A stretch of 64,000 nucleotides of DNA from an uncultured Lachnospiraceae bacterium (GCA_947631955.1 CANRNJ010000015.1:1-64000); one strand, 5' to 3'. Shown: positions 45,106-54,569, counted from the first letter of the stretch. Numbers and translations: made by a program. Notes: a model not told the origin generated them from the letters alone.

Positions 45106-47337
45106 ATGAAAAACGAATTTATGCACCCGATATCTGTATGTATCATAGCAAAAAACGAAGAATCCCGCATTGAGAAATGCCTTTCCTCCATCAAGCCCTG
45201 CGGTTTTGAGATCGTTGTGGTGGATACCGGTTCAACCGACCGCACGAAAGAGATCGCATCCCGCTATGCGGACAAGGTATTGGATTTTGACTGGTGCGAC
45301 GATTTCTCCGCCGCCCGCAATTACTCTCTGCGGGAAGCCTCCAATAACTGGATCTTCATGATGGACTGCGACGAGTGGATCAAAAAAATCGATGTGGAAG
45401 AGCTGGACTATTTCCGCAAGCATCATCCGGAAAGCGTCGGCGCGGTATCGCGGGAAAATCTCGTGACGCAGAACGGACAGTACGTCTTAAACAATACCGA
45501 TCATACCGAGCGCTTCTTTAACCGGAAACTGTACCGCTATACCGGCATCATCCATGAGCAGCTGACTCCCGTTTTCGGCAATGATCTTCCCTGTCTGCTG
45601 CTGCACACTACGATAGAGCATACCGGCTATGATATGACGGAAGAGCAGCGCATCGCCAAGGGGCACCGCAATCTGTCGCTGCTTCACAAACAGTTGGAAC
45701 AGGATCCGGAAAATCCTTATGTCTATTATCAGCTTGGAAAGGGCTATGAAATCATCCAAGACTATGAATCAGCCTGCGGATACTATGGCAAGGGTCTGTA
45801 CTTCGATGTGGATCCGGCCTTGGCATACGTTCAGGCCATGGTCGTATCGTACGGTAATACCCTGCTGCTGACAGGGCAGAGCGAAACAGCGCTTGGTTTT
45901 GAACAGATCTACGATGAATTTGCCGTCAGCGCCGATTTCGTGTATCTGATGGGACGCATCTATATGGCCAACGAAATGTACCCGCAGGCTGTCGAGCAGT
46001 TCCATAAGGCGACCACCTATGAAACATGCAGATTCAACGGCGCCAACAGTTTTCTTGCCTATTACCACATTGGGCTGATCTGCGAGAAAATCGGCGATAT
46101 GGACAACGCTCTGGCATTTTATCGAAAATGCGGGGATTATCCGCCAGCATCAGAGAAAGCTGCCCGGATCTCCCAACAGTCGGCGGCGAGGCGCCCCAGA
46201 CGTATTGTCGTGTTCCGATGCGATCTTTATATTCTTCAATATATCGCGGATCAATACATCGGCGCGCTCAAAGATATGGGCTGTGAAGTTTTTGTCTTTG
46301 AGAGATCCTCCGATCCGGATCTGTTTATGCAGGCCATGCAGAATCTGGCCGCGTTTCAATCCAAAGGGATCGATGCCGTGATAACCTTTAATAATTTCGG
46401 ATACAGCTTTTCCTTAAAAGACGAGCCGCCGCTGTGGGACAAGTGGAATGTCCCGTGTTTCAACCTGCTGTTCGATCACCCGCTGTATTACACTCCGATA
46501 TTGGAAACGAGTCCGGCACAGGGTATTCCTGTCTGTGAAGACAGGACGCAGGTACAATTTCTCAAACGGTTTTTCCCCGAAGTAAAAAACGCTCTTTTTC
46601 TTCCGGCGGGAGGGGAAGAACTGCACCCGCAGCATCCCAAGCTGCCGATCTGCGACCGCTCCATCGACGTGCTCTTTATCGGCAGTTACAAATACAACCC
46701 CGGATATTCTTTGGACTCCTTAGACAAGGCAGCAGCAAAGTACCTGTCCGCCAATCCGTACAGCACCTTTGAACAGGCTGTGGAAGACTGTCTGAAAACC
46801 ACGCAGCCCGGCATATCCGATGAGGAGCTGAGGCAGATCATCTACCGCCGCCGCTTTACGGATCTGAATCTGAACTCCATATACCGGCTTGAAGTTCTCC
46901 GCGCTCTTACAGAGAGCGGGATCACGGTATCGGTCTACGGCGAGGGTTGGGAATCTACGGACCTCTATGGCCATCCGAACTTTGATCTGCATCCTGCCAT
47001 AGCTTTTACGGACGGCATCGCGTTGATGGAAAACAGCAGGATCGTTTTAAATCATCTGTCACGGTTCAAAGACGGCTGCTGCGAGAGGATCTTCAACGCC
47101 ATGCTTCAGGGCGCGGTATGCCTGACGGACGACAGCATCTATCTTCAGGAACAGTTTACGGACGGCGATCAGATCGTGTTCTATTCAACGGCCGATCTCG
47201 ACGGGCTTTCCAAAACGGCGGCCGCTCTTCTTCAGGATCCCGGCCGGATGCAGCGCATCGCAGACAGCGGCTATGCAGCGGCGGCCGCATGCCACACATG
47301 GCGGCGCCGCGCCGAAGAACTCCTAAAATATTTGTGA
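45106..47337 (+). CDS. Fusion: GT2-TPR plus CgeB-like glycosyltransferase
   Basis: This 743-residue protein joins two families found as separate genes around it. Residues 1 to about 355 match the GT2-TPR proteins (ISVCIIAKNEESRIEKCL, MMDCDEWIKK, YTGIIHEQL, then TPRs such as YYQLGKGYEIIQDYESACGYY). Residues from about 363 match the CgeB-like protein at 49394 (RRIVVFRCDLYILQYIADQY, DAVITFNNFGYSF, NCEITDTP-less middle, CCERIFNAMLQGAVCLTDD). It may add two sugars in turn or act as a chimera of paired enzymes. The start is uncertain: no ribosome binding site is seen before 45106 or the next ATG at 45121, and TATAAT ends 4 bp before the first, so a leaderless transcript is possible. Confidence 0.85.
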   Translation: MKNEFMHPISVCIIAKNEESRIEKCLSSIKPCGFEIVVVDTGSTDRTKEIASRYADKVLDFDWCDDFSAARNYSLREASNNWIFMMDCDEWIKKIDVEELDYFRKHHPESVGAVSRENLVTQNGQYVLNNTDHTERFFNRKLYRYTGIIHEQLTPVFGNDLPCLLLHTTIEHTGYDMTEEQRIAKGHRNLSLLHKQLEQDPENPYVYYQLGKGYEIIQDYESACGYYGKGLYFDVDPALAYVQAMVVSYGNTLLLTGQSETALGFEQIYDEFAVSADFVYLMGRIYMANEMYPQAVEQFHKATTYETCRFNGANSFLAYYHIGLICEKIGDMDNALAFYRKCGDYPPASEKAARISQQSAARRPRRIVVFRCDLYILQYIADQYIGALKDMGCEVFVFERSSDPDLFMQAMQNLAAFQSKGIDAVITFNNFGYSFSLKDEPPLWDKWNVPCFNLLFDHPLYYTPILETSPAQGIPVCEDRTQVQFLKRFFPEVKNALFLPAGGEELHPQHPKLPICDRSIDVLFIGSYKYNPGYSLDSLDKAAAKYLSANPYSTFEQAVEDCLKTTQPGISDEELRQIIYRRRFTDLNLNSIYRLEVLRALTESGITVSVYGEGWESTDLYGHPNFDLHPAIAFTDGIALMENSRIVLNHLSRFKDGCCERIFNAMLQGAVCLTDDSIYLQEQFTDGDQIVFYSTADLDGLSKTAAALLQDPGRMQRIADSGYAAAAACHTWRRRAEELLKYL

Positions 47338-47367
47338 GGATCTGTAATTCATCACAGAGAGGATCAT

Positions 47368-47400
47368 GTGAAAAATCACACCGACGTGCTGATTTTTCAC
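47368..47400. repeat. Perfect 11-bp hairpin before GT2-DUF4422 gene
   Basis: GTGAAAAATCA (47368-47378) and TGATTTTTCAC (47390-47400) form a perfect stem with an 11-nt loop just before the ribosome binding site of the next gene. There is no T-run after it, so it is more likely a stabilising or regulatory RNA stem than a terminator. Confidence 0.5.
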
Positions 47401-47416
47401 CGGAATGGAGATTGAC

Positions 47417-49393
47417 ATGGACAAACTGATCAGTATCATTATTCCCTGCTACAATGTGGAGAAATACATCGACCGATGTTTCGATTCCCTATGCCGCCAG
47501 ACGATCGGCATCGACCGGCTCGAAATCATCTTGGTGGACGACTGCTCTACGGACGGCACATGGGACAGGCTTACCGCCATCGAGGCATCCTGTCCGGAAT
47601 CCGTAACGATCATCCACTGTGACGTAAACGGCCATCAGGGCCGGGCCAGAAACATCGGCCTGCAGTATGCGTCGGCTCCCTATATCGGATATGTGGATTC
47701 CGACGACTGGATCGAACCGGACATGTATGAGAAACTCTATGATAAGATGCAGCGTTTCAGCTGCGACATCGTCATGTGCCAGAACTGGCGTGACAGTGCG
47801 CTGCCCGCTCAAATCCTCGAACCCAGACTGACCGGCTGTGAGGACCGCCTGTTGGTGATCGACAGCACAGAGAAGCGCCGGATTTTCCTTGCCTGCGGTT
47901 CTATCGGTTACGGCGTATGGGACAAGCTTTTTACCCGTGATTTTCTGGTGGATAACCATATTTTTTTTCCGGAAGGGGTGGCATATGAAGATCATTTCTT
48001 CTCCACTCTTCTGTACTTCTATGCGGTCCGCGTCTACATCTTGGAAGAGAGGCTCTACCATTATTACATCAATCCAAGATCGACGGTGCTCTCTCCCGAC
48101 GCCTCCCACCACTTCGATATGCTGACCGTGGACAAAATGATGTGGGACGAGTGTTCCGAACGCGGCTTTCTGACCGATTACCGCAAAGAGTTGGAATACC
48201 AGTTCCTTACGCTGTGCTATCTGGCCTCCATGAAGATGATCAGTCTGAGGCTGACCCATATACCCTACGACTTTTTTATAGAGTTAAAAGAGGAAACTCT
48301 CAAAAGAGTTCCGAACTACCATGACAATCCATATATCAAAGACTATGTGACCGAACTGAATCAGATGCTTCTGCATCTTCTCGACCTCCCGATCAGCGAG
48401 TCGGATCTTGCCGCCATCTGCGGCGCTGTCGCCGCGCACTACAGCAAGGGCGTACTGCAGATCTATGTCTGCACCCATGTCGCTTTCAACGCGCCAGGCG
48501 ATCCGATCTATCATCCGCTGCATGTAGGACGCGCCCGCGGAAAAGATCTCGGCTATCCGGGTGACGATACCGGCGACAATATTTCTCATTTGAATCATTA
48601 CTACGGCGAACTGACGGGGCTGTACTGGGCATGGAAAAACGTGCGGAACACGGAATATATCGGGCTGTGCCACTATCGCAGATACTTCCTTGACAAGGAC
48701 GGGCACATCATGTCCAAAGCGGACTTTATGCCGATCCTTGCAAAATATGACGTTATTCTGGCTCATCACGCCGATTCTCCCCAATGCTACCGCGACATCT
48801 ATGCCGATGCGCACAATCTTCACGATCTCAATGCCGTGGGGGACGCCATCGCCTTGCTCTATCCGGATTGTCTGCCGATCTTTCAGGAAGTTCTGGAAGG
48901 ACATACGATCTACTTCGGTAATCTTTTTGTGACCACCAAGACCCTGTTTGACGAATATGCCAAATGGCTTTTTTCCATCTTCGACGAGGCGGGAAAGCAG
49001 ATCGACGTCAGCGGTTACGACGACTACCATAAGAGAGTCTACGGTTTTCTGTCAGAACAGCTTGTGTATGTGTGGGTGCGTTGGCGCGGCCTGACGTTCT
49101 ACGAGGTTCCTATCGGTTTTACACAGGAAAAGGCCGAAACACTTGCCCTAAAGGAGCAGCTGTCCGATCTCTTCCGTAAACGCGAGATCGAAAAAGCTTA
49201 TACGCTCTTTCTGGATACCATGAAAACAAGGCCGGACGTAATGCTGCCGGGCTCTGATTTCGATCATGAACTGGTGGTCATACTGTGTATTATCCACCGC
49301 TGTCTGGAGGATGAAAAGAACGGACGTCCTTCTCTGTTGGACCGCAGCACCGATCTGGACGAACTGATCCGCTATTATAAGGAGGAAACTTAA
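47417..49393 (+). CDS. GT2 plus DUF4422 bifunctional glycosyltransferase
   Basis: This 658-residue protein starts MDKLISIIIPCYNVEKY, with GGAG 6 nt before 47417. The N-terminal GT2 domain (1 to about 330) has VDDCSTDGTWD and YVDSDDWIEPDMY. A DUF4422 domain, a glycosyltransferase-type domain, follows (about 350-590): QIYVCTHVAFNAPGDP, NISHLNHYYGELTGLYWAWKN and GLCHYRRYF. A helical end of about 60 residues closes it. Two transferase domains in one chain suggest two steps in the same glycan. The next gene's ATG directly follows its stop codon. Confidence 0.85.
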   Translation: MDKLISIIIPCYNVEKYIDRCFDSLCRQTIGIDRLEIILVDDCSTDGTWDRLTAIEASCPESVTIIHCDVNGHQGRARNIGLQYASAPYIGYVDSDDWIEPDMYEKLYDKMQRFSCDIVMCQNWRDSALPAQILEPRLTGCEDRLLVIDSTEKRRIFLACGSIGYGVWDKLFTRDFLVDNHIFFPEGVAYEDHFFSTLLYFYAVRVYILEERLYHYYINPRSTVLSPDASHHFDMLTVDKMMWDECSERGFLTDYRKELEYQFLTLCYLASMKMISLRLTHIPYDFFIELKEETLKRVPNYHDNPYIKDYVTELNQMLLHLLDLPISESDLAAICGAVAAHYSKGVLQIYVCTHVAFNAPGDPIYHPLHVGRARGKDLGYPGDDTGDNISHLNHYYGELTGLYWAWKNVRNTEYIGLCHYRRYFLDKDGHIMSKADFMPILAKYDVILAHHADSPQCYRDIYADAHNLHDLNAVGDAIALLYPDCLPIFQEVLEGHTIYFGNLFVTTKTLFDEYAKWLFSIFDEAGKQIDVSGYDDYHKRVYGFLSEQLVYVWVRWRGLTFYEVPIGFTQEKAETLALKEQLSDLFRKREIEKAYTLFLDTMKTRPDVMLPGSDFDHELVVILCIIHRCLEDEKNGRPSLLDRSTDLDELIRYYKEET

Positions 49394-50578
49394 ATGCGGT
49401 TTGTATTATTCTACGAAGCAACGGAGTCATTCAATTATTTCACCGATGAAATAGCAAAGGAACTGTCCGGACGCGGGCACGATACGTTTATTCTGGATTT
49501 GATCGACCCGTCCAACCCGTCCCACTCCATGAATGATTTCATGACCTTCTGCGCACAGAAACCGGATGCGGCGATATGTTTCGACCGGGCAGGCATACAT
49601 AACGACACGTTTATTCAGCTCTGGGATAGTCTGGGAACCGTTGCCGTCCATATCCTGATGGACCACCCTCTCCGTTTCCATCCTACCATGGAGCATACAC
49701 CACAGCGGTATATCCAATTCTGCCCTGACGAAGAACACGTCCGGTATGTGCAGAAATATTTTCCCCATATCAAAAACATCGAGTTTCTGGCACATGCGGG
49801 CACTCCCGACGTTAAGCCCGTCATTCCGTATGAAGATAAAAAATATGATATCCTTTTCTCCGGGACATATTATGTGCCGGAAAGCATGTTCTCTGATCTG
49901 GAAAAGGTATTTCCCAAAAGTTCCCCCATGTATGGGATCTATATGCAGATAGGCAGCGATCTGACCGCGCATACCGATAAACCCCTGATCCAGTCCGTAC
50001 TGGATGTCCTCGACGCCAACCATATGCCGTTAAGCGACAGCGCCGTGAAAACGATCATGCGCAACATGACGCCCATCGATTGGATGGTCCGCATGTACTA
50101 CCGCGGCAAGGCGGTACAGGTTCTGGTCGACGCCGGACTCCCCGTACATGTTCTGGGGCGCGGCTGGGAGAATCATCCGTCAGCTTCATCGGCCAATCTC
50201 CATATCCTGAGCGACCGCATCGGTCTGGCGGAAACCTTCGACTATATGAGAGATGCACGCATCAATCTGAATGTCATGCCATGGTTCAAAGAAGGCACGC
50301 ACGACAGGATCTTCAACACCATGCTGCGCCGTTCGATCTGTCTGACGGATCTCAGTATATGGATAAACGAACACTTTCAGGACGGAAAGGATATCGTACT
50401 GTATGATCTCAACCGTTTAGACCAGCTGCCGCAGATCGCGGAATATTGGCTTTCCCATCCCGATCAGGCGAAAGAATTGTTAGAAAACGCTTATGCCAAA
50501 ACTGCGGCGGATTATACATGGGCAAACTGTGTCGATACCATATTGGAGTCGCTCGAACGCTGCTATCATGTAAAATAG
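49394..50578 (+). CDS. CgeB-like glycosyltransferase
   Basis: This 394-residue protein has its start immediately after the stop of the GT2-DUF4422 gene, with AAGGAGG inside that gene's end, so translation is coupled. Features are MRFVLFYEATESFNYFTDEIAKEL, LMDHPLRFHPTMEHTP, DILFSGTYY and HDRIFNTMLRRSICLTD. It is the stand-alone counterpart of the C-terminal half of the fusion protein at 45106, rather than of the SRINLNI-type CgeB proteins. Confidence 0.85.
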   Translation: MRFVLFYEATESFNYFTDEIAKELSGRGHDTFILDLIDPSNPSHSMNDFMTFCAQKPDAAICFDRAGIHNDTFIQLWDSLGTVAVHILMDHPLRFHPTMEHTPQRYIQFCPDEEHVRYVQKYFPHIKNIEFLAHAGTPDVKPVIPYEDKKYDILFSGTYYVPESMFSDLEKVFPKSSPMYGIYMQIGSDLTAHTDKPLIQSVLDVLDANHMPLSDSAVKTIMRNMTPIDWMVRMYYRGKAVQVLVDAGLPVHVLGRGWENHPSASSANLHILSDRIGLAETFDYMRDARINLNVMPWFKEGTHDRIFNTMLRRSICLTDLSIWINEHFQDGKDIVLYDLNRLDQLPQIAEYWLSHPDQAKELLENAYAKTAADYTWANCVDTILESLERCYHVK

Positions 50579-50639
50579 CAGGCAATCCTGTTCTATACCC
50601 AGAAGCCATCCGGCATCCAGCCATATAAAGGAGAGATCT

Positions 50640-51701
50640 ATGCTTCCGATTTCCGTATGCATCATTGCCAAAAACGAAGAAGAGAATATTGAAAAATGCC
50701 TGAAACCGCTCCGCGCTTACGATTGGGAGATCCTTGTCGTGGACACCGGTTCCACAGACCGGACCAAAGAAATCGCAGCCGCCTATGCGGACAAAGTATT
50801 GGATTATGTCTGGTGCGGCGATTTTTCCGCCGCAAGGAACTATTCCATAGCGCAGGCGTCCAACGATATGATCCTTGTGATCGACTGTGACGAGTATCTG
50901 ACCGAGATCGATATCGATGCAGTCATAGATCTGATAAAGACACACCCCTGCTCCATAGGGCTTCTATCCAGACAGAACCATTACCAAATGAACGGAACGG
51001 ACAGCGTATATGCCGATCTCGTCGAAAGGCTGTTCTCCCGCAGGTATTATCATTATGAAGGCATCATCCACGAACAGGTACGCCCGGCGGCACAGCCGGG
51101 AGCGGACGGCAGCACTTACCGGATCCCCCTGAACGTGGATCATTCCGGCTACAATGGAAGCGAAGAAGCCTTACGGGAAAAAGCTGTCCGCAATATTACT
51201 CTTCTGGAGAAAAACTTAGAAACCGATCCTGACGATCCTTATACTTATTTTCAGATCGGTCAGGCGTACAATATGATCCACGATGATGAAAACGCCTGTA
51301 TCTATTACGGCAGAGGGCTTACCTATGAACTGGATCCGGCTGCGGAATATGTACAGATGATGGTGATCGGCTACGGCTACGCGCTGCTCCACCTTGACCG
51401 CGCCGAAGAAGCGTTAGGGCTCTGCGCCGTATACGATGCGTTTGCCGTATCGGCGGATTTCCTTGATCTCATGGGGCTGATCTATCTCAGGAACGGCCAG
51501 TATATGAAAGCGTTATTGGAATTTGTCAAAGCCCTCTCCTGTCCGACGGCGCATGTATCCGGCGCCAACAGCTATATACCATCCTATAACATCGGGCTGA
51601 TCAATGAGATGATGGGGGACACAGAAGCGGCCCTCATGCATTACAGAAAATGCGGAGATTTCCCTATGGCGCTTGAAAAGATCGCCGAACTGACAAAATG
51701 A
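50640..51701 (+). CDS. GT2 glycosyltransferase with TPR tail
   Basis: This 353-residue protein has AAAGGAGAGATCT before its ATG. It shares the layout of the 36936 and 37988 proteins: ISVCIIAKNEEENIEKCL, VVDTGSTDRTKEIAAAYADK, VIDCDEYLTEID and HYEGIIHEQV, then TPR repeats (YFQIGQAYNMIHDDENACIYYGRGL). It is closest to the N-terminal half of the fusion protein. With the gene before it, the pair repeats the content of the fusion in reverse order. Confidence 0.85.
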   Translation: MLPISVCIIAKNEEENIEKCLKPLRAYDWEILVVDTGSTDRTKEIAAAYADKVLDYVWCGDFSAARNYSIAQASNDMILVIDCDEYLTEIDIDAVIDLIKTHPCSIGLLSRQNHYQMNGTDSVYADLVERLFSRRYYHYEGIIHEQVRPAAQPGADGSTYRIPLNVDHSGYNGSEEALREKAVRNITLLEKNLETDPDDPYTYFQIGQAYNMIHDDENACIYYGRGLTYELDPAAEYVQMMVIGYGYALLHLDRAEEALGLCAVYDAFAVSADFLDLMGLIYLRNGQYMKALLEFVKALSCPTAHVSGANSYIPSYNIGLINEMMGDTEAALMHYRKCGDFPMALEKIAELTK

Positions 51702-51711
51702 CCGGAGCCGG

Positions 51712-52266
51712 TTATCCTTCTGCCCCTTCCGGCTTACGGCAGCCTGCCAAATACTCAGAGAAAGTCGTTGTCGGAAGCATACGGCGTTTTCGAATCATAT
51801 CCGACCAGATGGTATTGCCATCTGCTTCTGTAATAATTCCGGCGTCCATGGCTTCAATCAGAATATCCCCGGTCGTAATGTGTGAGATCTCATATTTCTC
51901 CACATATGGGCGGATATCACGCAGATTATTACTGGCAAGCGTTCCATTTCTCTGTTTTGCCATAGCAATTCCGGCTGCTTCGCCTCTGCCGATAATTCTC
52001 ATTCCTGCTTCAGGCGAGGTTGTCATATGCAGATAATCGTTGTATTCCTCAGAACCCGCTTCCATACTCTCAACGGAAAGATACCCATTATCCTTCAATG
52101 CATTGACCCGTGCCAGAAGATGCGGAACTTTCTGAATCTCATGATAAACTTGTGCGGGCAAAATAATTCTTCCTGCATATAACCTCGCCAGAATACTCTC
52201 TTCACGAACCCAAAGGAAAGCGGAGAGGCAATCTGTATCAAAGAAATACTTCTCAGTCAATTGCAT
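51712..52266 (-). CDS. PIN-domain protein
   Basis: This protein of about 184 residues starts MQLTEKYFFDTDCLS (ATG next to GGGAGGAG; a TTG two codons later has better spacing). FFDTDCLSAFLWV holds the first PIN aspartates, RGEAAGIAMAKQRNGTLASNNLRDI the later acidic residues, so a PIN-type ribonuclease is likely. It overlaps the end of the ImmA-type gene and is the third gene of an XRE-ImmA-PIN set. This suggests a toxin controlled by the two proteins encoded upstream; that is inference. Confidence 0.75.
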   Translation of the reverse strand: MQLTEKYFFDTDCLSAFLWVREESILARLYAGRIILPAQVYHEIQKVPHLLARVNALKDNGYLSVESMEAGSEEYNDYLHMTTSPEAGMRIIGRGEAAGIAMAKQRNGTLASNNLRDIRPYVEKYEISHITTGDILIEAMDAGIITEADGNTIWSDMIRKRRMLPTTTFSEYLAGCRKPEGAEG

Positions 52267-53008
52267 CTCCTCCCTGCACATCTTCATCCAAGCCGAACGC
52301 GATATCATCGCGAAAAGCATCAAGTAACAGTTCATCGATCTTTCCTGAAGAAACCAGATCTTTTTGCCGTAACTCTTCCACTTGTTTCAGATAGTGCCCG
52401 TACGTTCTCTTCTGCAATTCAATGGGCGTCGGTTTATACAACTTATCATCAAATCCGAGGGATCTTGCTGTAGACACGACTCCAGAACTGTAATCTTTAA
52501 GTTTATCAGAAGAAAGATACCCTTCCGAAACCAACCGCCAGAACATTGCCAGATGGCTCATTCCAAAATATTGTTCAAGCGCGATAACATGCTGTATAGA
52601 CAACTGGCCGTCACCGGCCGCCTTCTTTATTGCTGTCCGCAAAGACTTATATGGAGCGAGGAAATAAGAGGCAAACTGATCCGCACACTTCTCATTCTCA
52701 CTTTTGGGATCAAGCCTTTTAGAGCAGACATTAAAGCCTGATTCATCATCAAAATACAGATGGTACAACTCATGGGCAAGCGAAAACCGCTGACGCCCAT
52801 ATGACATAGTCGAGTTAATCGCTATCAGTTTTATTATATTATCCCGGACGCACATTCCACTGATGTTTTCTCCGAGAGGATAAAACACGAGTGTAAGTCC
52901 GTCAATCTGGTTCGCAAGAGAAAAAATGTCAACCGGCGAATTTGCATCTTCTCCCAACAATTCCCTTAGTTCCTGTGCTTTTGTACTAAGATCCAGCTTA
53001 TCTAACAT
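52253..53008 (-). CDS. ImmA/IrrE-type metallopeptidase
   Basis: This 251-residue protein starts MLDKLDLSTKAQEL after GGAGGAATCGA. The zinc motif HELYH (79-83, in RFSLAHELYHLYFDDES) and the downstream NEKCADQFASYFLAP are typical of ImmA/IrrE proteases, which cleave partner XRE repressors. The start overlaps the end of the XRE gene by 11 bp and its end overlaps the PIN gene. Confidence 0.88.
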   Translation of the reverse strand: MLDKLDLSTKAQELRELLGEDANSPVDIFSLANQIDGLTLVFYPLGENISGMCVRDNIIKLIAINSTMSYGRQRFSLAHELYHLYFDDESGFNVCSKRLDPKSENEKCADQFASYFLAPYKSLRTAIKKAAGDGQLSIQHVIALEQYFGMSHLAMFWRLVSEGYLSSDKLKDYSSGVVSTARSLGFDDKLYKPTPIELQKRTYGHYLKQVEELRQKDLVSSGKIDELLLDAFRDDIAFGLDEDVQGGDAID

Positions 53009-53336
53009 TCGATTCCTCCAGTGCTTTCGCCATGAATCTGCTATTGATCGCAATCTTCCCTATATCGGCAATGATACGCAGATCTTCCTGACTGACATCC
53101 TGTGCTCTAAAAGCAAATTGGATCGGATGGGGCTCTTCCTCCATATCCGCAAAGGCAGCGAAACTATATCCGTAAAGATTCACAACGCTTTCCAACTGAT
53201 CAACAGTGAGATTTCTCTCCCCGGTTTCAACCTTTGATATGAAAGCCTGAGTCACTCCCAGATAGTCCGCAATCTGCCCCTGCCGCAGGCCTGCTTTTTC
53301 TCTCATTATTTTAAGCTTTTCACAAATTGTGGCCAT
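52998..53336 (-). CDS. XRE-family regulator
   Basis: This 112-residue protein has an N-terminal HTH (LKIMREKAGLRQGQIADYLGVTQAFISKVETGERNLTVDQLESVVNLYG, about 7-56) and a short helical tail. It is first in the XRE-ImmA-PIN operon and the probable substrate of the ImmA protease. AAAGGAGG lies just before its start. Confidence 0.88.
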   Translation of the reverse strand: MATICEKLKIMREKAGLRQGQIADYLGVTQAFISKVETGERNLTVDQLESVVNLYGYSFAAFADMEEEPHPIQFAFRAQDVSQEDLRIIADIGKIAINSRFMAKALEESNVR

Positions 53337-53441
53337 GGCAAATCCTCCTTTCGCCTCTTTTAGATATTATATATCTTGTGTGTCATATTTTCAAGATATT
53401 ATTTTGGAAAAATATGACATCGGCTTGGTTCATTGCCGCGC

Positions 53442-53474
53442 AAAAAAAGGAGCCACCCAAAAGGGTGGCTCCTT
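53442..53474 (-). terminator. Terminator of flagellin gene
   Basis: A perfect 12-bp stem (53447-53458 with 53463-53474; AAGGAGCCACCC and its complement, loop of four) is followed on the minus strand by seven T residues. It lies about 40 bp past the flagellin stop. Confidence 0.95.
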
Positions 53475-53514
53475 GGTAGTCGTTACGCAATCTCTACTGC
53501 TAACTTCCAATCGA

Positions 53515-54435
53515 TTAGCCAAGTAAGGACAGTGCCAACTGGTTGGTCTGATTAGCCTGTGACAGCATCGATGTACCAGCCTGCTGCAGGATGTTGTTGT
53601 TAGCGTACTTAACCATCTCTGTAGCGATATCGGTATCACGGATCTCTGCCTCTGCGGAAGTCGTGTTCTCAACAATGTTATCCAAGTTGTTGATGGTGTG
53701 CTCAAGTCTGTTCTGAACTGCACCAAGATCGGAACGCTGTTTGGAAACTTCCTGTATTGCCGCTTTAACAAATGCGTTCAAGCTTGCAAAGTCTTTCTCC
53801 TCACCGACTTTCGTGATATCATCCTTATCAAAGCTATAGTAGAACTTACTCATGATATCATTCATCTTGCCTGACAGAGTATTTGTGCTGCCGCCAATCT
53901 GCTTGCTGCCAGAATTCTTAGTAACAAGCTTTGACAGACCGTCAACACTCATATCCTGAATGGTGATGGAGATATGCTGACCAGCTTCTGCGCCAACCTG
54001 AAGAGCCTTGCCTGTAAAATCACCTGTCAACAGGTTCTGCTCATTGAATGTGGTCGTGCTGCGTACACGGTCGATCTCGGACATCAGCTGCTGAACCTCG
54101 GTCTGGATGTAAGAACGGTCGGTAGATGTCAATGTAGCCGTTTCACCCTTAACTGCCAGTTCATTGATACGCTGTAACATATCATGAACTTCGTTCAAAG
54201 CGCCTTCAGCTGTCTGTACGCAGGAGATACCATCCTGTGCGTTAGCGGAAGCCTGTGTAAGACCTCTGATCTGTCTTCTCATTTTCTCGGAAATCGCCAG
54301 ACCTGCTGCATCATCTGCTGCACGGTTGATCTTGTAACCAGAAGATAACTTCTCAGTGGACTTAGCCTGTGCGCTGGTTGTTAAACCAAGCATTCTGTTA
54401 GAGTTCATTGCTGTAATGTTGTGTTGTACTACCAT
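53515..54435 (-). CDS. hag: Flagellin
   Basis: This 306-residue filament protein has the conserved N-terminal D0/D1 region (MVVQHNITAMNSNRMLGLTTSAQAKSTEKL and SGYKINRAADDAAGL) and the C-terminal D0 (MVKYANNNILQQAGTSMLSQANQTNQLALSLL). The central region (about 165-215) is short, and its Ser/Thr/Asn-rich stretch near 172-190 is the most likely outer surface and candidate site for O-glycans. Transcribed from a sigma-28 promoter, with a leader carrying CsrA-type sites. It is secreted by the flagellar export apparatus. Confidence 0.98.
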   Translation of the reverse strand: MVVQHNITAMNSNRMLGLTTSAQAKSTEKLSSGYKINRAADDAAGLAISEKMRRQIRGLTQASANAQDGISCVQTAEGALNEVHDMLQRINELAVKGETATLTSTDRSYIQTEVQQLMSEIDRVRSTTTFNEQNLLTGDFTGKALQVGAEAGQHISITIQDMSVDGLSKLVTKNSGSKQIGGSTNTLSGKMNDIMSKFYYSFDKDDITKVGEEKDFASLNAFVKAAIQEVSKQRSDLGAVQNRLEHTINNLDNIVENTTSAEAEIRDTDIATEMVKYANNNILQQAGTSMLSQANQTNQLALSLLG

Positions 54436-54443
54436 AATATATT

Positions 54444-54475
54444 CCTCCTTGAATTTAATGCAGCTTCCATGCTGC
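54444..54475 (-). promoter_or_regulatory. Two CsrA-type sites in flagellin leader
   Basis: On the minus strand a hairpin with stem GCAGC/GCTGC (54460-54475) shows ATGGAA in its loop, the classic CsrA target (GGA at 54466-54468). Twenty nucleotides on, the Shine-Dalgarno AAGGAGG (54444-54450) carries a second GGA. The pair, one in a loop and one on the ribosome binding site, is like the hag leader of Bacillus subtilis. Confidence 0.7.
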
Positions 54476-54487
54476 TAGTTTTTGTTG

Positions 54488-54528
54488 TAATGGTCCCACC
54501 GGCTCGTACGCTGCCTTAGGTCCCATTA
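54488..54528 (-). promoter_or_regulatory. Long hairpin in flagellin leader
   Basis: The ends TAATGG (54488-54493) and CCATTA (54523-54528) pair, with further inner pairing. It lies at the start of the flagellin leader between the promoter and the CsrA-type sites, and may protect this mRNA from decay. Confidence 0.5.
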
Positions 54529-54569
54529 CATGTTGCGTAAGTAAATTTGTTTTACTTTACTTGTAATAT

